64,000 nt of DNA from Hippasteria phrygiana (taxonomy: Eukaryota > Echinodermata > Asteroidea > Valvatida > Goniasteridae), in contig JAZGUH010000084.1 of NCBI GenBank assembly GCA_037893225.1, positions 310,001-374,000 on the forward strand, written 5' to 3'. A model generated the notes under the pieces. That model saw nothing but the letters and a program-made list of their open reading frames with translations, searched no databases and was not told where the DNA came from. Both the position numbers and the translations under genes were made by a program. The stretch's first letter is position 1. Each line of letters begins with the position of its first letter. Shown piece by piece: positions 1 to 13,125 of this stretch.

Positions 1-465
1 CGAGCACGCGTAACGGTCAACTTCACTGCCGGCCATTATGATTATCGCTTTAACGTTCACTCGTTCAGGGCCGAGTGGTGGACCAGGAACCAGTCTATAG
101 CGGGAGTAGACTGATTATCTAACAAAAGAAGATTAGATGCTTCCTGAGTACGTGTAACACAATAGTGGCAGTTCATGGGGCGCGTGAAGTGCTGGACCAG
201 GAACTACATGTAGTCTATTAGCGGGAGTAGACTGGTTCTACAAGAAGATGATACATATACATGTACGTACGTGAGTACGTGCAATCGGAGAGCTATCTAT
301 AGCTCCATGGTGCAATAATGCAAATACCAGTTCATTATCTGCTTGAACTATATTTTGTTTCACGGAACTCACTGTGGCAGCTTCTCGAAAGTTTGATGAG
401 GTAAACAATTTAAATTAATTAAAACAGAAAACACATCTGAATTGGTGGGAAAATTGGTCAAAGTG

Positions 466-625
466 GGCGGCCTCGAGCCGGCCTCGACCAGATCTTCGAG
501 TCCGGAACGCTCCGAGGCCGAGGCCGAGGCCGAGGCCTTGCACTCCGAGGCCAAGGCCGAGGCCGAGGCCATAAAAATCGGCCTCGAGGCCGGCCTCGAG
601 GCCGAGGCCGGTCTCGAGACCTCCA
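466..625. repeat. GAGGCC/GGCCTCGAG low-complexity repeat
   Basis: GAGGCC, GGCCGAGGCC and GGCCTCGAGGCC units repeat irregularly over about 150 bp. The GC content is far above the flanks. All reading frames stay open because the unit lacks stop codons, which produces short Glu-Ala or Leu-Gly frames that are not evidence of a gene. Confidence 0.8.
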
Positions 626-3296
626 ACACTATGGAACTGTAAGGCGAAGTAAAAAAATAAAACATGTTTAAATAGCGCCCCCACCCACTTCATTTTGGGG
701 GGGCCCCCTGGATTTTTTACCAGTGGAAAATAAGTTAAAAATAAAAAACAAAAAATTTCAACCGATCCTCCGGAAAATAAAACACAAGCTTACTAAAAAA
801 CGATTGAAACCACTGTAAACATGTTCAATTCTCTTGTCCGACATGTCTCTTTCATTTTTGTGTCTTTGAACAGTTGAAAAACCTACGATTGTCGGAAATT
901 GAAAAAAGAATGGCGGCCTTCTTGAAAATAAAAAATAAAAAGCCTCTAAGCTTAAAAAAAAATAAAATAAAATAAACGGACACTAAACATGTTTTTTTTT
1001 ACTTGACCTAAATGCCTAAATGAAAAGAATCTGACAGATTGTACTGTACAGTTGCAGTCATCAGATGCATTAAATTGTCCTTTGATTATTCCTGGAGCCA
1101 TTTCTTTTGCACTTTGTATAAATTCTCAGCACATAAATATTTCAAGTCCTTTCTCATACATAATCATTTAAATTGGGTTCACGACTTTAGAGCGACTTGA
1201 AAATCTGTTTGCAGGAGTGCGGTTTATAGAAACTTTTAACCCAAAGTCTGTACAAATGTACATGTAAACTTGTACAATTAACCTAGCATACCTAGAGCCA
1301 GGAATAAGGAATTCCATGGCATTACATGTATACATGTATTGAGGCCAGTGATGAAAGCTGCTATTTAACCAGTGTTATTCTTAGGAGCTCAAAACCCATT
1401 TTTGGGCAGAGTGCCAATGTATATAAATAAACCCATACAGTACAGGTACCAGTCAGTGTGTTATTACTGCACAGTCATTCCAAGAAACCTGGGATATTTA
1501 TTCAGTTGTCAGTGGCCTGCTGGTATCCAACTCCAACTCCAATGCCCACGTACATCTCCCCATTTTGGCCCAGTTTATACTACCGTCAGGCCTGCAAACA
1601 CGCCATCTTGATTACAAAAATGTACATGTAGTACGTGTCATCCTCAAATTTTATAGAGAGTCTGTGCAATATGACATGAATACATACATGTATGGAAGGG
1701 TTGTTTCCATGTTACTGTAAATTTTTTTAAAACCTCTGAGGCAATTCTGGAGAGAAGTTGAACAATTTAATTTTTGCTGTAATTTGGGGGTTAGTATTTT
1801 ATAACAATAGGGGCCTACTGTAACTCTGACCTGTTTAACGTTTTGTGTGCATACATGTACATGTAGATGCTGGGAAAACAGAGGGAAAAATGCTGGTCTT
1901 GTCGTCTGGTTCCCTGACCCTACTTCAGAAAAAAAAATGAGCAATATAGACATTAGGGGAGTATCAGGTCGGGGAACTACATGTATGTAGACTAGCTGGC
2001 TTGCACCTGTGATTGGATTTCTTTAAGAGGTACCCGGGTACCCGTGTTTTGTTTTCAATCGGGTACCCAATACACAGCCCTACTGATCCCCTACGCATTT
2101 TCACACTATGTACGTTCGACCTGTGTCAAAATCTACATGCGTCCAACCCATGTAGACTTCTTTAAAATTTCAATTACACGTGTCAATTACGCTGCCTTTT
2201 CACACTACTCAACGCAACACCAGCATTTGCGCTACACGTGTAATGTTTCGATCCGTGCATTGTGCAATCGTTTCACACTACACACGAGGCCGGCCGTTCT
2301 ACACGGATCGAATCGGAAAATCCCCCATACTGCATTGCAGCGCATCACTCCACCGTCGATCCAACATGGCTGCATTTCATTTTATCAGATTTATGTATGT
2401 AAGTATCTTACAATTGAAATTAACGCGTGGTATAGATATGGTACGCGTGCATGCACAATGCCGCAGGTCAATGGTTATTTGTATGTTCGTTGCTAAATTA
2501 ACAACTACAGTGTGTGGTGCTGTGCACGCACGCGCACTCCGATCCGCGGTTACACTACACAGGTCGAACTCAACACAGAGGTTTTCAAACTGCGACTTTC
2601 AGCACGAGTCGAACTTCTCTACACGGGTCGAGAGCTCTCAACCCACCTCCCGAGCAGGGTGTACACATGTAGTTTCAACACGAGTTGAGCGCTCTACACA
2701 GGTCAGTGCCATGTTAAAATGTTTTTTTACAGGAATTATTACTGCAGGGCTCTTTAAGAAATATCTCCAACAGGGAATTCTACAGCAGTCACTGAGAAGA
2801 GATGATGATGCAATCCACCTCGGGCAGTGACACCAGGAATCCTGGCATCACTGAAGACAAAATAGGACTGTCACTGCAATTATGATGGATTAATATAATA
2901 TTAAACCCAGGCATGATATCCCACAGATTGTGGCCGAATACAAACAGGATCACTTATAATTTGTTTTTGGTGAATAAGAATCACTTTCCACTTCGGGTCG
3001 AATTACACAAGTTGCACTGCACAGTGCCCTCAATCCATCAAGCCTTTAAAATTAATGATGGTTCAGCTGAACCGAAAACCTACAGTTCATGGAGATCTAG
3101 GGAAACAGATGCGGTGCATACTATGTGAATGAACAAATTGCTAACAAATGAGACACTGCTCTCATCATTTGTACTGGCAAGAGAACATCAAATACGCTGT
3201 AAACATGTGGTCATATTCAAATGCTTAATGTGGATTCACTCAAGACATTAGGTGGGCCTAACAACAGCTAGGACATGTACTGCGTGTTATTAAAAA

Positions 3297-4001
3297 AACA
3301 TTTCCTACTTTTGTTTTTTTAATAACTTTAAAATTACTGCACGAAAATTATGACGCTTTGAGTATTATGTAAAAGAGACCTGTAAAATGTGTCGGTGCAA
3401 ATATGGTTGCATAATCTTCATTCGTTGTAATAGGGTGTTTAATTTGAGGTTAGTTTTTACTAAGGTGAATGGCATACACTGTTTGATTTGAATATCCACT
3501 GCTTGATGTCTGTGGGGGCACAAATGTTAAACTGGATACTGAAATTTACCCTCAGAATCTTCCGGGATGGGAGAGTTCTGTATTCTCTGCGATAATCTCT
3601 CTGGGTTAGAACAACACTTTCTTGTTGCGAAAAAAAGAGATCACAATAAAGATTTGTTTTGCTCTGTGGTAAACATGACTGCAATCACTGACCACAAACA
3701 AGGCAAGGTGTGAATACTGGTCAAATCCCTTCCCCATACTCCCTAAATCAACCCAACCTGAAAGAAAAATTATGTAACTCAAAAAACAATCCTGAAAGGA
3801 ACCCTGCCCACGGAATGTCAATTTCGCTAGACTACATGTAGGTCATCTATGGCAAAAGAGTCCTCTTTAGAAAATAGCCAATTGCATAATAACTTACTGC
3901 ACCAGAAAATTTTACACGTCTCTTTTACATTCTACTCAAAGCATTATACTTTTCATGCAGTAATTTTAACGTTATTAAAAAACAAAAGTAGGACATTTTT
4001 G
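3297..4001. mobile_element. Inverted-repeat element with arms of about 110 bp
   Basis: Bases 3297-3411 reappear as an imperfect reverse complement at 3893-4001. Both arms share TCCTACTTTTGTTTTTTAAT at the outer end and a segment reading GTAAAAGAGAC inside. The intervening ~480 bp is unique in this window. This is the layout of a non-autonomous DNA transposon (MITE or foldback). No target duplication was identified. Confidence 0.6.
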
Positions 4002-5930
4002 TTTTGTACACGCACATATATGTTTACACCAGCTTAAATTTGTTATGAAGTAAAAGAAGTTTTGACCAAACAATATGAAATCACAAAGTTGTTACGAAAA
4101 CAAGTCTATACATTTAATCCTAGGCCAAACCTTTGTCAACCCTGAGATTGGATTCGTCCTAGGGTTGAAGTTGAAACCCTATCCTGCTTCACCAGGGCTG
4201 TGATTACTCGGTCCTGGTTGAAACTCATGTTCGACAACAGTACATGTAGTGTGAAATGAGCAGGAGTGTTTGCCCAGGGTTGAACTCAAAACAAGTGTGA
4301 ACGCGGGGTTGAACAATCAAGATTTGACCCGAGGCAGCCCCAGGAACGAGCGCGCGCTTTTTGTAAATGAGAGGAAGATTCTATGTGACCCCAGAATGGA
4401 GATAAACCACTTGGAGTTGAAGTCGCTATATATACATGTATGTACTTAAAATGGTGTCTGAACGCTCAGTGCATTTTAATTTTACGACCGGCCACCCGTG
4501 GTGAGCGACCGTTTAAAAACGCTGTCTGAACATAGCCAAAGTGTCAAACTGGCAAAATGCCAACTAAAAGTCAACCTAATTTGTTAATTTATCACACTGT
4601 GGTTCATGTACATTTGTATTTGCCTATGGTGGTCACACTCAAGCCCAGCAATTAGTGCCTCCTCTAGGCCTCAGTCAGGTGTAGCTAGACTACCAGAGTT
4701 CCAAGGGTGCCTGTCAACAGGCTGGAGTAAACTGGTCATTGATAGATAAACCTGTGGTTTACCACAACTATGTTCCAAGGGAATCCCTTAACCAGGGCCT
4801 ACCAGGCTCTACTCAAGTAGAGATTCTGCTTCATCTGGGGGCATATGTCAGCCATGGTATAAAGGAGATAATCTGGGTAATAGCTCAGATGGTGACAGGG
4901 GGGATCTTGATTAGGGCTGTGCATCCGAACCAGGTTCCCGAGTACCCAACCGCTAATGTCAGGAACCGATTCCAGATTATGGAATCGAGTACCCGTAACC
5001 GAATTAACATATTACTTAGTAATTTCTCAGACAATGAACAAATGTTTTTGAATGTCATTTGTGGGGAATTTTCAAAATGAAAACCAGGGTATATGGAAAA
5101 ACAAAACAGACTAACGTTTATGACGCTGGCGAAAATGCAGTTTACACCGTAAAGCTTTAGAGCTCACTGTGCACACTTGCATCTTGCTGCATTGATGCAC
5201 CAATGTGGTAGACTGAGTATCATACGTTGCATGCATTGCATCAACGTCTGATATATGTGGACATGCTAATTTATGCGACTCCGTACGCCAGCCAATCGGA
5301 GTGGACTTTGCAAATTTATGACGTCATTTCGATCAGAAATGTGGACAAAGGTAGTGATTGGTTGATACTAGTGTCAGCTGATCCCGTTTCTCTGTATTTA
5401 TCATGGTGGCCTCCACGGAGCGAGAGTCTGTGTCTGATAATGTGTTTTTCCTTAGTTCTGGAGACCCTGAATGTATCATTTTCAGTGCTAACCGAGGTAC
5501 AAAAGAGTGGAATCCACGCGACTGTAAAAGACAGGCGTGATACATTCATTCAGCTCCCCACTGGTAGCGGCAAAAGCTGATCAGCGGTTTGACGAAGGTC
5601 CACAAAACGAGCAGGCTGATGGCGGTTGTCAAGAGGCGGTTGTCTTGCATAATTAATCGCCGGATCTGCACACATCTTATAGACGTTCGTCGCGTTGCAC
5701 GAGCGGCTATGCCATAGGCTACCGATGTGGTAGTATTAACGTGCAGACCTTTCCGAACAATATGAACAACAATTTCTGAGATTCTATTTTTCGGATTGGC
5801 TTTCTTCAATCAGCAAAAATGTATACATTGTAAGCTTACACGAGTAGCCTACAGGCAGGCTTTCCGTAGCAATATAAGTATGGCACCTACATTTGTAAAC
5901 CTTTCAATTAAAAACAAATTCTCTACTTAC

Positions 5931-7894
5931 CCCCTGCCAGAAATCCAGCCTGCAAGGCTTCAGCGCACTCCTCGGGATTCCCGAACTCAAAGGGGCTATG
6001 GCACCCGGGCACATCATTGTCGCATTCGCAGAGCCCAAACCGGATGGTGCAGCCCGAGTGCAACTCCTCGCATCCGTGTGGCACGTTTTGTTCTTGGGGG
6101 CCGAAACCAGACCCGACATATTCTTGAATGTGATGATCTGGCTTCATTTCTGCTCAAGCAAAGAATAACAAGAAGCATTTTTCAAATATGTGTTCAAATT
6201 AGTGAAATGGTTTTAAATCGGTTCCATTTCGTTCAAAGGTCCACATTCAAGGGGTACACGCTAAACCATCCATTTCCTGGGGTGAATAGAATTTAAACAG
6301 ATAGCGCCATATTTAATAGGTATCGACGGCAATTCCCATCGATGCCCCCAGCCATTGTCACAATGCCTTTTTAAAATCCTGCCCATAACAAAATATTCCT
6401 TTCTGGCTGTGGTATAATCATCAGAATAAATCATTACTTATCAAGTCCCTGATGTCCAGTTGGTACCAATTTCATAGAGCTTCGCGTTCTTAAGCAGAAA
6501 AAAACTGCTAAGCACAAAACAAATTTTGCTTTATCAGATTACAGCCAAAATTCCATGCGACTGTTATGCTAAGCAAACAACTAAATACCAGTCACAAGCA
6601 ATATACATCACATGGAGTTTTGGCTCGTAATCTGATTTTACGTTTCTGTGAAAGTAAAATCCCACAGAATTTAATCTCTTTGGTTAGTCACCTAACCTAT
6701 TTCCCCGAAGCCTGAGTGTAAACAGAATGTGTAAAATTTACGAAGAAATCAGGAAACAAAAAAACATTGACATTGATGACACTCAGAATGGCACCACACA
6801 TACATTGTACATGTAGTGCAGCCTGTATGCAACCAATGCACCAAGGGCACCACTCTGAATTCTAACGGCCCGACTTTTCCAAACCAAACTGGTGTCCCCA
6901 AAATTATTTTCGTCAAAGATTTGTAGACAAACGGTGCAAAAAAAATAGATAAATAAATAAATAAATAACATTAAAAAATTTCAAAAATTCAAGATTTATT
7001 CAAATTTACGTAGTCAGTTTCCCTTGTGATTTGTTTGACGAATTATAAGTTACAAAGTTGTATCCTCATTGAGTGATCCCCACAATGTCGCTTCCCAGGT
7101 CGTAAAATTGGGCGTGATCCCTGGCTATACCGCATTCTGGGTTTACATGTACATGTATGGCTTCTGACCAGTGCCCCGAACAAAGAAACCGACAATTTGG
7201 GAGACTACCAACATAGGGCAAGATACAATGTAGGTCAGTTGGTAGACAGCCGGGACTGTATTCGTGAGGTCGCAGGTTCGAATCCCGCTCCTGCCAGTTT
7301 AATTCGTTCCCTTTGAAAATATATTCAAATTTACCTAGTCAGTTTCCCTGGTGGTTCTTTGACCAAAAAAAAACGTGGAAATGGCTCAAGGAACAAAACA
7401 GAAATACAGCGATTAGAAGACACTGTATCCCTTTAGATTAAAGACTGTTTTTGTTTTGTTTTTGTTTCCTCTTAAATATTTTCTTCTGGGGCAACATAGT
7501 TTGAAAAAAAGAATTCTATCAATCCTGCAATCCTCCAAGAAGGCTTTTGTTCCTGGTTGCTTCAGCACAAACAAAGACATGCCTGAATTCCTATCTGGAT
7601 GCAAATAATTGAACATTTATAAATGAACTGTTCAATAACTGAAGATATTTTATGTCTGTCTAGTTTCATTCGATGTCTCTTTCAAAATGGTGTTACTGTT
7701 TGATTGCTACAAACTGGCAATTTAAAAAAAATATAATATGTATTCATTTATAATCAAGTAATTAATTACTCAAGTATAGTCAGGGTGGGGGGAACTTTTC
7801 TCCCATGCATGAGGCAGCCAAGGGTATTAAGTGAGGTTAACACTTTCCATAAAAGGAAAGCCCTGCATATGGAAACAGCGCCATCTCTGCTTTC

Positions 7895-7930
<36 letters not shown>

Positions 7931-10900
7931 CACCCTTCGCATTCCACAGTTATTAGTCTCCATTTCCACTGCCAAGGAAACTTGACCTTCATCATGTGCC
8001 AGCCTATAAATTGTTGTGTCTTTGTTTCGCATTGTTTACACTCGTCCTACATTTGCCAAATACTTTGGTCACTCTGGCTGGCCTCTTGAAATATGCAGAC
8101 TGGTCTGCTTAAATAGGAATGCATCACAGCGAAGAAATAAAAAAAGAGTCTTCTACAAATCTTTGAACCAGTTTGTTAGATCAGAGGGAACTGATGATAG
8201 TATGAGAGCATTTTGTTTTTGGACCTACTTACGATTTGGAGTGTCCAACTCCTAAATTTCAAACGTTGGTCAATTCTTTGTATGGAATGCCTCAATGGAA
8301 AGATCAGAACTTAACCGGGAGTATCTAATGCTACCAAATGAATTATAGGATGGAATTTTGCGTCGGGATAATGTAAATTCAACATTGGGTGTTTTTTTTT
8401 CCTTCACCAACATATTTTATAAACACTGTATACTTGGTGATTATTTGGGGGAAAAATCACTCAGGTGGGACTCGAACCCACGACTTCCTGCTTTCTAGTG
8501 CAGAGGTCTTACCACTTGACCACCAGGCCTGCTAGAGTCGGCTGGCTGGTTCGATACACCCCAGAAGCATCATGCATGGACACACAGTCGTACTTCCCCA
8601 ATACGTCCGAGGACAATGCTATGTGTTTCCTATTGTTCCTTTAATATAACCAACTCCCATAGACTAAGCACGTATCCTTACGTTCGAGGACCGATTTCAA
8701 CAAAAGACTCTATGTTCGAGGACTGAAAGGATTCTTTGTGTTTCCTTTCTTCTCTTGTCCTCAGAGATATACAGTGCAAGTGCATAGTAGCTTTAAAGTT
8801 CAAAGGGTCTACATGTAGTCTACAACTAACACTCATAGGACCTTGGTCTCACACTTGCGTATATTTACGGTGTATATCCCATTGACAATCATTAATCATG
8901 GCCAAGTGAATCCCAGCAATTTCTGATTAAATACAACCTTCGCATTCCGATACACCAACACACCTGTCCTGCCAGCTCTGCTTCCCCAAGAAGAATCCCA
9001 AATAATGAGGGGCAACATCAATTTGGATACCATTGCAAACATGCAGTACCTTGAAAGGTTTCCACTGTGGCCAGTGGGTTTGAGTTGTAAATGACCAAAT
9101 TAATGAAATTTCAAGGCTTATAGGTATGCACAATGTATCTAAATGTAGTTTTGGTCATGATCAAAAACCAAATTAATTAGTTTCAATCTGAAATCTTACT
9201 GTTCTTATACAGATGGTGCCAGTACCATTCTAGCCAGGGGGAAATTAAAGTGTAGGGGCATTTTGCTTAAGGATGGACAATGCGAGCGCAGAGCGTGAAG
9301 CCCTTGAGGCGTGGGGTCCAGGGTCCGCTTAGGGGGCACGAAAAATGTTGGATTCTAGATGCTCTGTGGTGCAATCTGAGGCAATTCTTTGCCACTTTCC
9401 CTAGACTGTTTTGAGCAGCAGTTTTCAAGATTATATCCGAAAAATCAAGTTCATGTGAAAATGTTTCGAATATATGTACTCTTGCTCTTCAATCTATAGC
9501 GTAGTGGTAGGGTAGGGGCAGGATTCAAGCATAGTGCTAATTCCGGAAAGCGTAGTGGGTGCTAGCATTATGTACATGTATCTAAAACGGTACTAAAACA
9601 GTACATGTAAGTAAAATTGCATGCACAAGGAAAACTTTAGTAGTTTAATGTCTGACTGGAACGCTGGTACCAATCCTCAGAAATAATGCTGTCCGAAATG
9701 CTGTCATCTTTGCGAAAAGTCCTCCAATAACACTGTGACATTATTCAATTTCAGAAATCGAATAAGAATGTACGAAGGTGCACAAAAATCACTGTCAGAA
9801 ATAAATGTGTTTTTTTACTATTTTCTAGTGATTCAGTTGATGGATTGAGCTCAGACTTTCACTGTTTATTTTATGTGTATTGTTGAATCACACAAAGTAT
9901 GAAACCGTCTGCAACTGACAATGTACAAATGTAACTCCAACAATGCTACATGTATCAGTACTTTAAAACCCCTTGGGCACGGTATTTTACGGGAGACGTC
10001 GGGGTGTTGCAGCGGTTCTGGCAGCCAAGCGAACCGTTACAATGTGTTTGTGCAGTCAAGCATGACAAACAATAATCCAAAAATGGATTAAAACTGCACA
10101 AACGGCAGCCAATGGCGTCATCCAGCATGGTGGCACTTTTTTTTTTTACACCATATGGCGTCATCGGTACGCAAGGGGTTAACCCTAACCTAAAGCTACA
10201 AAATACTACTGCATGTACAAATGTATACATTGTACATACATGTACATGTAGTTAGCAAACTGTCGTATGCAGTACTCTTTCTACTATGGCACATTACTAG
10301 TATTGTTCAGTTTCAGTAGTACAATAACATGTAGTATTATTAAGTATTCATCAATACCTAAGACAGTTTACGCATTCTTATTGGTCAAGAGGCTGTCACG
10401 TGGGTGGTTTTAAACGACCAATAAAACACCAACCGATTTTAAAAACTTTTTCCGGTGTCACACGAAATTTAGACTCATGTGAAATCTGGTTCCTTTTATT
10501 GGTTGAACACTCGCGTGACCAGTCACTCTCCCAATTACGCAAGCACAATACTGCCTTTGCGTCCATATTTAGAGTCCATGATTTCACACTACACCGGCAC
10601 TGCTGCATTCTGCACCACATCACGCCACATGTCACGCATGCGTCAAATTCCATATAAGGACATTTTTAGCACTACTCGCGTGAGGCGTAAACCATTAAAA
10701 AGTTAAAGGGGTGTTTTACAAACCATCTAAGGTAACAAAAAAATTAACAAAATCGTCGGAAATTTTAAAAAAATTTGAGGTTTTTGCTGAATTATACAAA
10801 AGGGTATTTTATGAATGGAATAAATACAATGTGCTGGGCCGATTTTAAACATACGTTTCAAACCGCCTTGGGCCCTGGATGCTGGTAATGACCCTCGCCT

Positions 10901-11955
10901 TTGGCTCCGGTCATTATCAAGCGTAAAGGCCCCTAGGCAGTTTTAAAAGTACTTGTTTAAAACCGGCCCAGCACATATTTATTCCCTTATTGTGTACTGC
11001 ATACAAATCAATTTTGTAGTAGTTTGTAGTATATTTTACTCCAAATGAATGCTTCGGACGTTAGGGTTAATGAAATTTCAACATTAAGGCCATGTTTTCA
11101 CTGGATTAATTTTTTTGTGAAACACTGACAATTTTAATGATGACAGTTAAAAGGGTGTGGCATTCAGCAGAATCTTTTGTCAAATAAATTTTCAATCATT
11201 AAATCTTACCATGTGTTTGCACTTGAACTTCTGACTCAGTGAAATGTTACAAAAACTGTTGGAGTAACCTAGCTGGCAATAATAATGTATTATTATTAGC
11301 ACTGACAACATATGTTTTCTCCATGTCCCAAAGGTGCCTTACCCTGTATCAAAATTTCTGAAGAACTTTTTACTTTCTCAAAATGAAATCTATGACCACC
11401 CCCCCTCTCCCCTCTCCCCCCACCCCCTCTCCCCCACCCCCCACCCCCAGTTCCCAATGTACAATGTAGGCTACGCAACATGTAGCCCGGTCATGGTACT
11501 TAAACCTGCACACATGCACTCATGCAGTGCACTTGGTTTGCATCCAAAGGTCACCAAAATGAGTCATCCCACTCGTGAAAAACAAGCGTCTGTGAAAGTA
11601 AAGAAAAGGGCAAATTGACAATACCTTGGCACAGTCCAACAGCCTGCTCAGGTACAGCTTCACCAAACTCCAGACTGACCGAACAGATTAGAGCCTGGTC
11701 ACATTGTCCGGCCAGATCATACTGGCCGCCGCACGACTCGCCCAGCTGTTTTGCACACACTTTGCAGCAGTCGCAGGGCCCGTACACCTTTCCGCCCCGG
11801 CATTCAACTTGCGGGCACGTCGTAGGGTCGCAGGGCCCATTGCCACAGGAGAGTGTGTCTACGCTCCCAACCACGCAGAGAACAAGTACTAACCACGTCA
11901 GCATGTCCACTCGCAGAAGTCGATGCCTTGAGAAGGTTTTCAATCTGCGAGACAT
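5931..11955 (-). CDS. CRIM1-like: CRIM1-like protein, first two coding exons (partial)
   Basis: Two exons read right to left: 11955-11625 (331 nt) and 6149-5931 (219 nt). The first ends in phase 1 before GTATTG; the second follows a CAG acceptor with two bases completing the codon, and ends in phase 1 before GTAAGT. The 5' exon encodes a hydrophobic signal peptide (about residues 18-35, WLVLVLCVVG) and an IGFBP N-terminal module (about 37-109) with CDCCKVCA and ESCGGQYDLAGQC. Exon 2 encodes SGCTIRFGLCECDN and CHSPFEF, matching the segment after the IGFBP module in CRIM1 (GCNIINGKCECN and SNPFEF in the human protein, from memory of the family). CRIM1 is a type I membrane protein whose VWC repeats bind BMPs; those repeats would lie beyond the left edge. 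A second ATG at 11904, just before the signal peptide, may be the true start. A shorter secreted IGFBP-like protein cannot be excluded. Confidence 0.85.
7030..7345 (+). mobile_element. tRNA-derived SINE, family 1
   Basis: The element contains a tRNA-like segment with an A-box-like GTCAGTTGGTAGACAG and a strong B box, GGTTCGAATCC. This is followed by the shared tail TTTGAAAAT ... ATTCAAATTTACCTAGTC. Upstream is the family leader CCTCATTGAGTGATCCCCAC. The same layout recurs at 12836-12985, 18566-18850, 41735-41985, 53060-53115 and 55265-55660. Confidence 0.75.
7895..7927. repeat. Poly-C tract
   Basis: A nearly pure run of about 30 C. Similar C or G runs occur near 11400-11450, 15780, 15960, 16430-16472, 17455-17483, 18080, 23340, 28411, 39880, 39987, 40160 and 63320. 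They create spurious Pro or Gly frames and may be assembly-sensitive. Confidence 0.9.
8395..8540 (-). mobile_element. tRNA-derived SINE, family 2
   Basis: On the minus strand a tRNA-like head reads GGTGGTCAAGTGGTAAGACC followed by a B box GGGTTCGAGTCCC. The body contains AGTATACAGTG, as in the copy at 46977-47145. Related copies lie at 18962-19100 (minus) and 46977-47145 (plus). The head is diverged and embedded in repeat DNA, so it is not called a tRNA gene. Confidence 0.65.
9963..10184 (-). mobile_element. TTAA-bounded MITE, family T1
   Basis: A 222-bp element with TTAA at both ends and outer ends of the type CCCCTTG-GTACGG. Shared internal blocks include CAATCCATTGTTGGATTATT and GACTGCACAAACACA. 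Other copies lie at 12318-12530, 26697-26913, 38132-38341, 47647-47831 and 56199-57091 (interrupted). TTAA targets with CCC-type ends are typical of piggyBac-like transposition; the superfamily is inferred. Confidence 0.75.
10832..10973. mobile_element. Short inverted-repeat MITE
   Basis: The outer ends read TGCTGGGCCGATTTTAAAC and, reversed from the right side, TGCTGGGCCGGTTTTAAAC. The inverted similarity continues inward towards GGGCC. Length is about 142 bp with no coding capacity. Confidence 0.65.
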
Positions 11956-12317
11956 TTTTACACTTTCGGTTCAAATCAACTTGATAGGGCTCTCTGGAGA
12001 AAAATCTGATACTCGCACACCAGCACAGCACAATTTTGCCAACAAGTCCAAATAAGTCAGCTCATATTTGTTTTAATAATAACGGCAATATCACACTTGG
12101 CTTCTAGCTTGCATGGCAGATGAGGTACGGGTATCACTTCAAAACCTGCATTTGAAACAATAGGACACAACAAAATTATGAAATTACTTTCATAATAAGG
12201 GCACTGTTGTATGTAAATTAGTTTTTAAACTTGGCATTTACATACCGTTTTGGAATTTAATGGTTTCATTTTAGACTAGAAGATACTCTTGCAATTACAA
12301 TTTGCAGAGAGTGTATT

Positions 12318-12530
12318 TTAACCCCTTGGGTACGGATGGCGCCAAATGCCGCAAACAAAATTTGGCACCAGGCCGGATGACGTCTTAACACGCCATTTTC
12401 TGCATTTTTAAATCCATTGTTGGATTATTGTGTATGATACGCTTGGCTGCACAAGCCTCTTTTGTACATTTAGCTTGGCTGCACAGCCTCCCCGGTACCT
12501 CACTACGATAACCGTACATCAAGGGGTTAA
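12318..12530 (+). mobile_element. TTAA-bounded MITE, family T1
   Basis: A 213-bp copy between TTAA 12318-12321 and TTAA 12527-12530. It starts CCCCTTGGGTACGG and ends GTACATCAAGGGG, with the shared block AATCCATTGTTGGATTATTG inside. Confidence 0.75.
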
Positions 12531-12835
12531 TACCCCACCAAAATCAGTCAGGAACAGCAAAACTTTGGAAAATAACCACCCATTCATACAACTTGTATTG
12601 TGATATAATGATATTGGTTGAGAAATGAAATTTTAAAAAATTATGCCCCAACCCTCACAGATCTTTTAAAATCCACCAGGATATTTGTGGAGGATTTTGA
12701 AGGATGATTGAATATAGACTTTAGCCACTATTTCTCTACATGGGCTTTGTATTAAAGGTGGACTTGAAGAAACAGAAATATTTCTGTAAACTGTATATTT
12801 CTGCAACCGGCACTCTACCAACTGAGCTATCTTGC

Positions 12836-12985
12836 CCTAAGATAGCTCAGTTGTTGGTAGAGCACCGGTACGGTGTTCCGGAGGTCACAGGTTCGAATCC
12901 CACTCCCTGCCTGTTTTCTTTGTTCACTTTGAAAATCTATTCAAATTTACCTAGTCAGTTTCCCTTGTGGATTGATTGAAGAAAT
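12836..12985 (+). mobile_element. tRNA-derived SINE, family 1 (5' truncated)
   Basis: Starts with GATAGCTCAGTTGTTGGTAG, has the B box GGTTCGAATCC and the family tail ATTCAAATTTACCTAGTC. The long leader seen in the copy at 18566 is absent. Confidence 0.75.
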
Positions 12986-13125
12986 ATTCTGCCTCAATTT
13001 GTGAATCTTACTTGTATTTGTCAAATTAACAAAATTGGCTGGCCTAACATTTCAAACTTTAAAAGCATGTTCTTTCCAAGCAAATCACTGTGGTACAAGA
13101 AACAAAACATGTGAGGGATTACAGG

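Larger units (their letters stand above)
1..5930. other. Non-coding repeat-rich stretch, presumably CRIM1-like intron 2
   Basis: No convincing exon was found on either strand. The stretch lies downstream of exon 2 of the minus-strand CRIM1-like gene, whose open donor at 5930-5925 shows the gene continues leftwards, so it is most simply intronic. It contains ACATGTA-rich DNA, a GAGGCC-rich low-complexity tract near 466-625, a segment rich in CACACTAC/ACACGNGTCGA motifs at about 2090-2710, and an inverted-repeat element at 3297-4001. Frames such as 2044-2496 and 2180-2830 overlap each other within repeat DNA and show no protein-family features. Confidence 0.6.
6150..11624 (-). other. Intron 1 of the CRIM1-like gene
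   Basis: A 5.5-kb intron bounded by GT at 11624-11623 and AG at 6151-6150 on the minus strand. It holds no recognisable exon. Contents are two tRNA-derived SINEs, a poly-C tract at about 7900-7927, a TTAA-bounded MITE at 9963-10184 and a short inverted-repeat element at 10832-10973. Confidence 0.7.

Noticed and set aside
2044..2830. Two overlapping ORFs of 150 and 216 codons
   Set aside because: They lie in a repeat rich in CACACTAC and ACACGNGTCGA motifs, overlap in different frames and show no protein-family features.
10396..10657. Mirror-like ORFs of 85 codons on both strands
   Set aside because: Equal lengths come from overlapping antisense frames; no splice sites, no family match.
12836..12906. 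tRNA gene
   Set aside because: A and B boxes are clear, but the acceptor stem is poor and the sequence is shared with other copies having the same non-tRNA tail, so it is a SINE head. The same applies at 7225, 8459, 18752, 31515, 33376, 41055, 41760, 46977 and 55265-55590.
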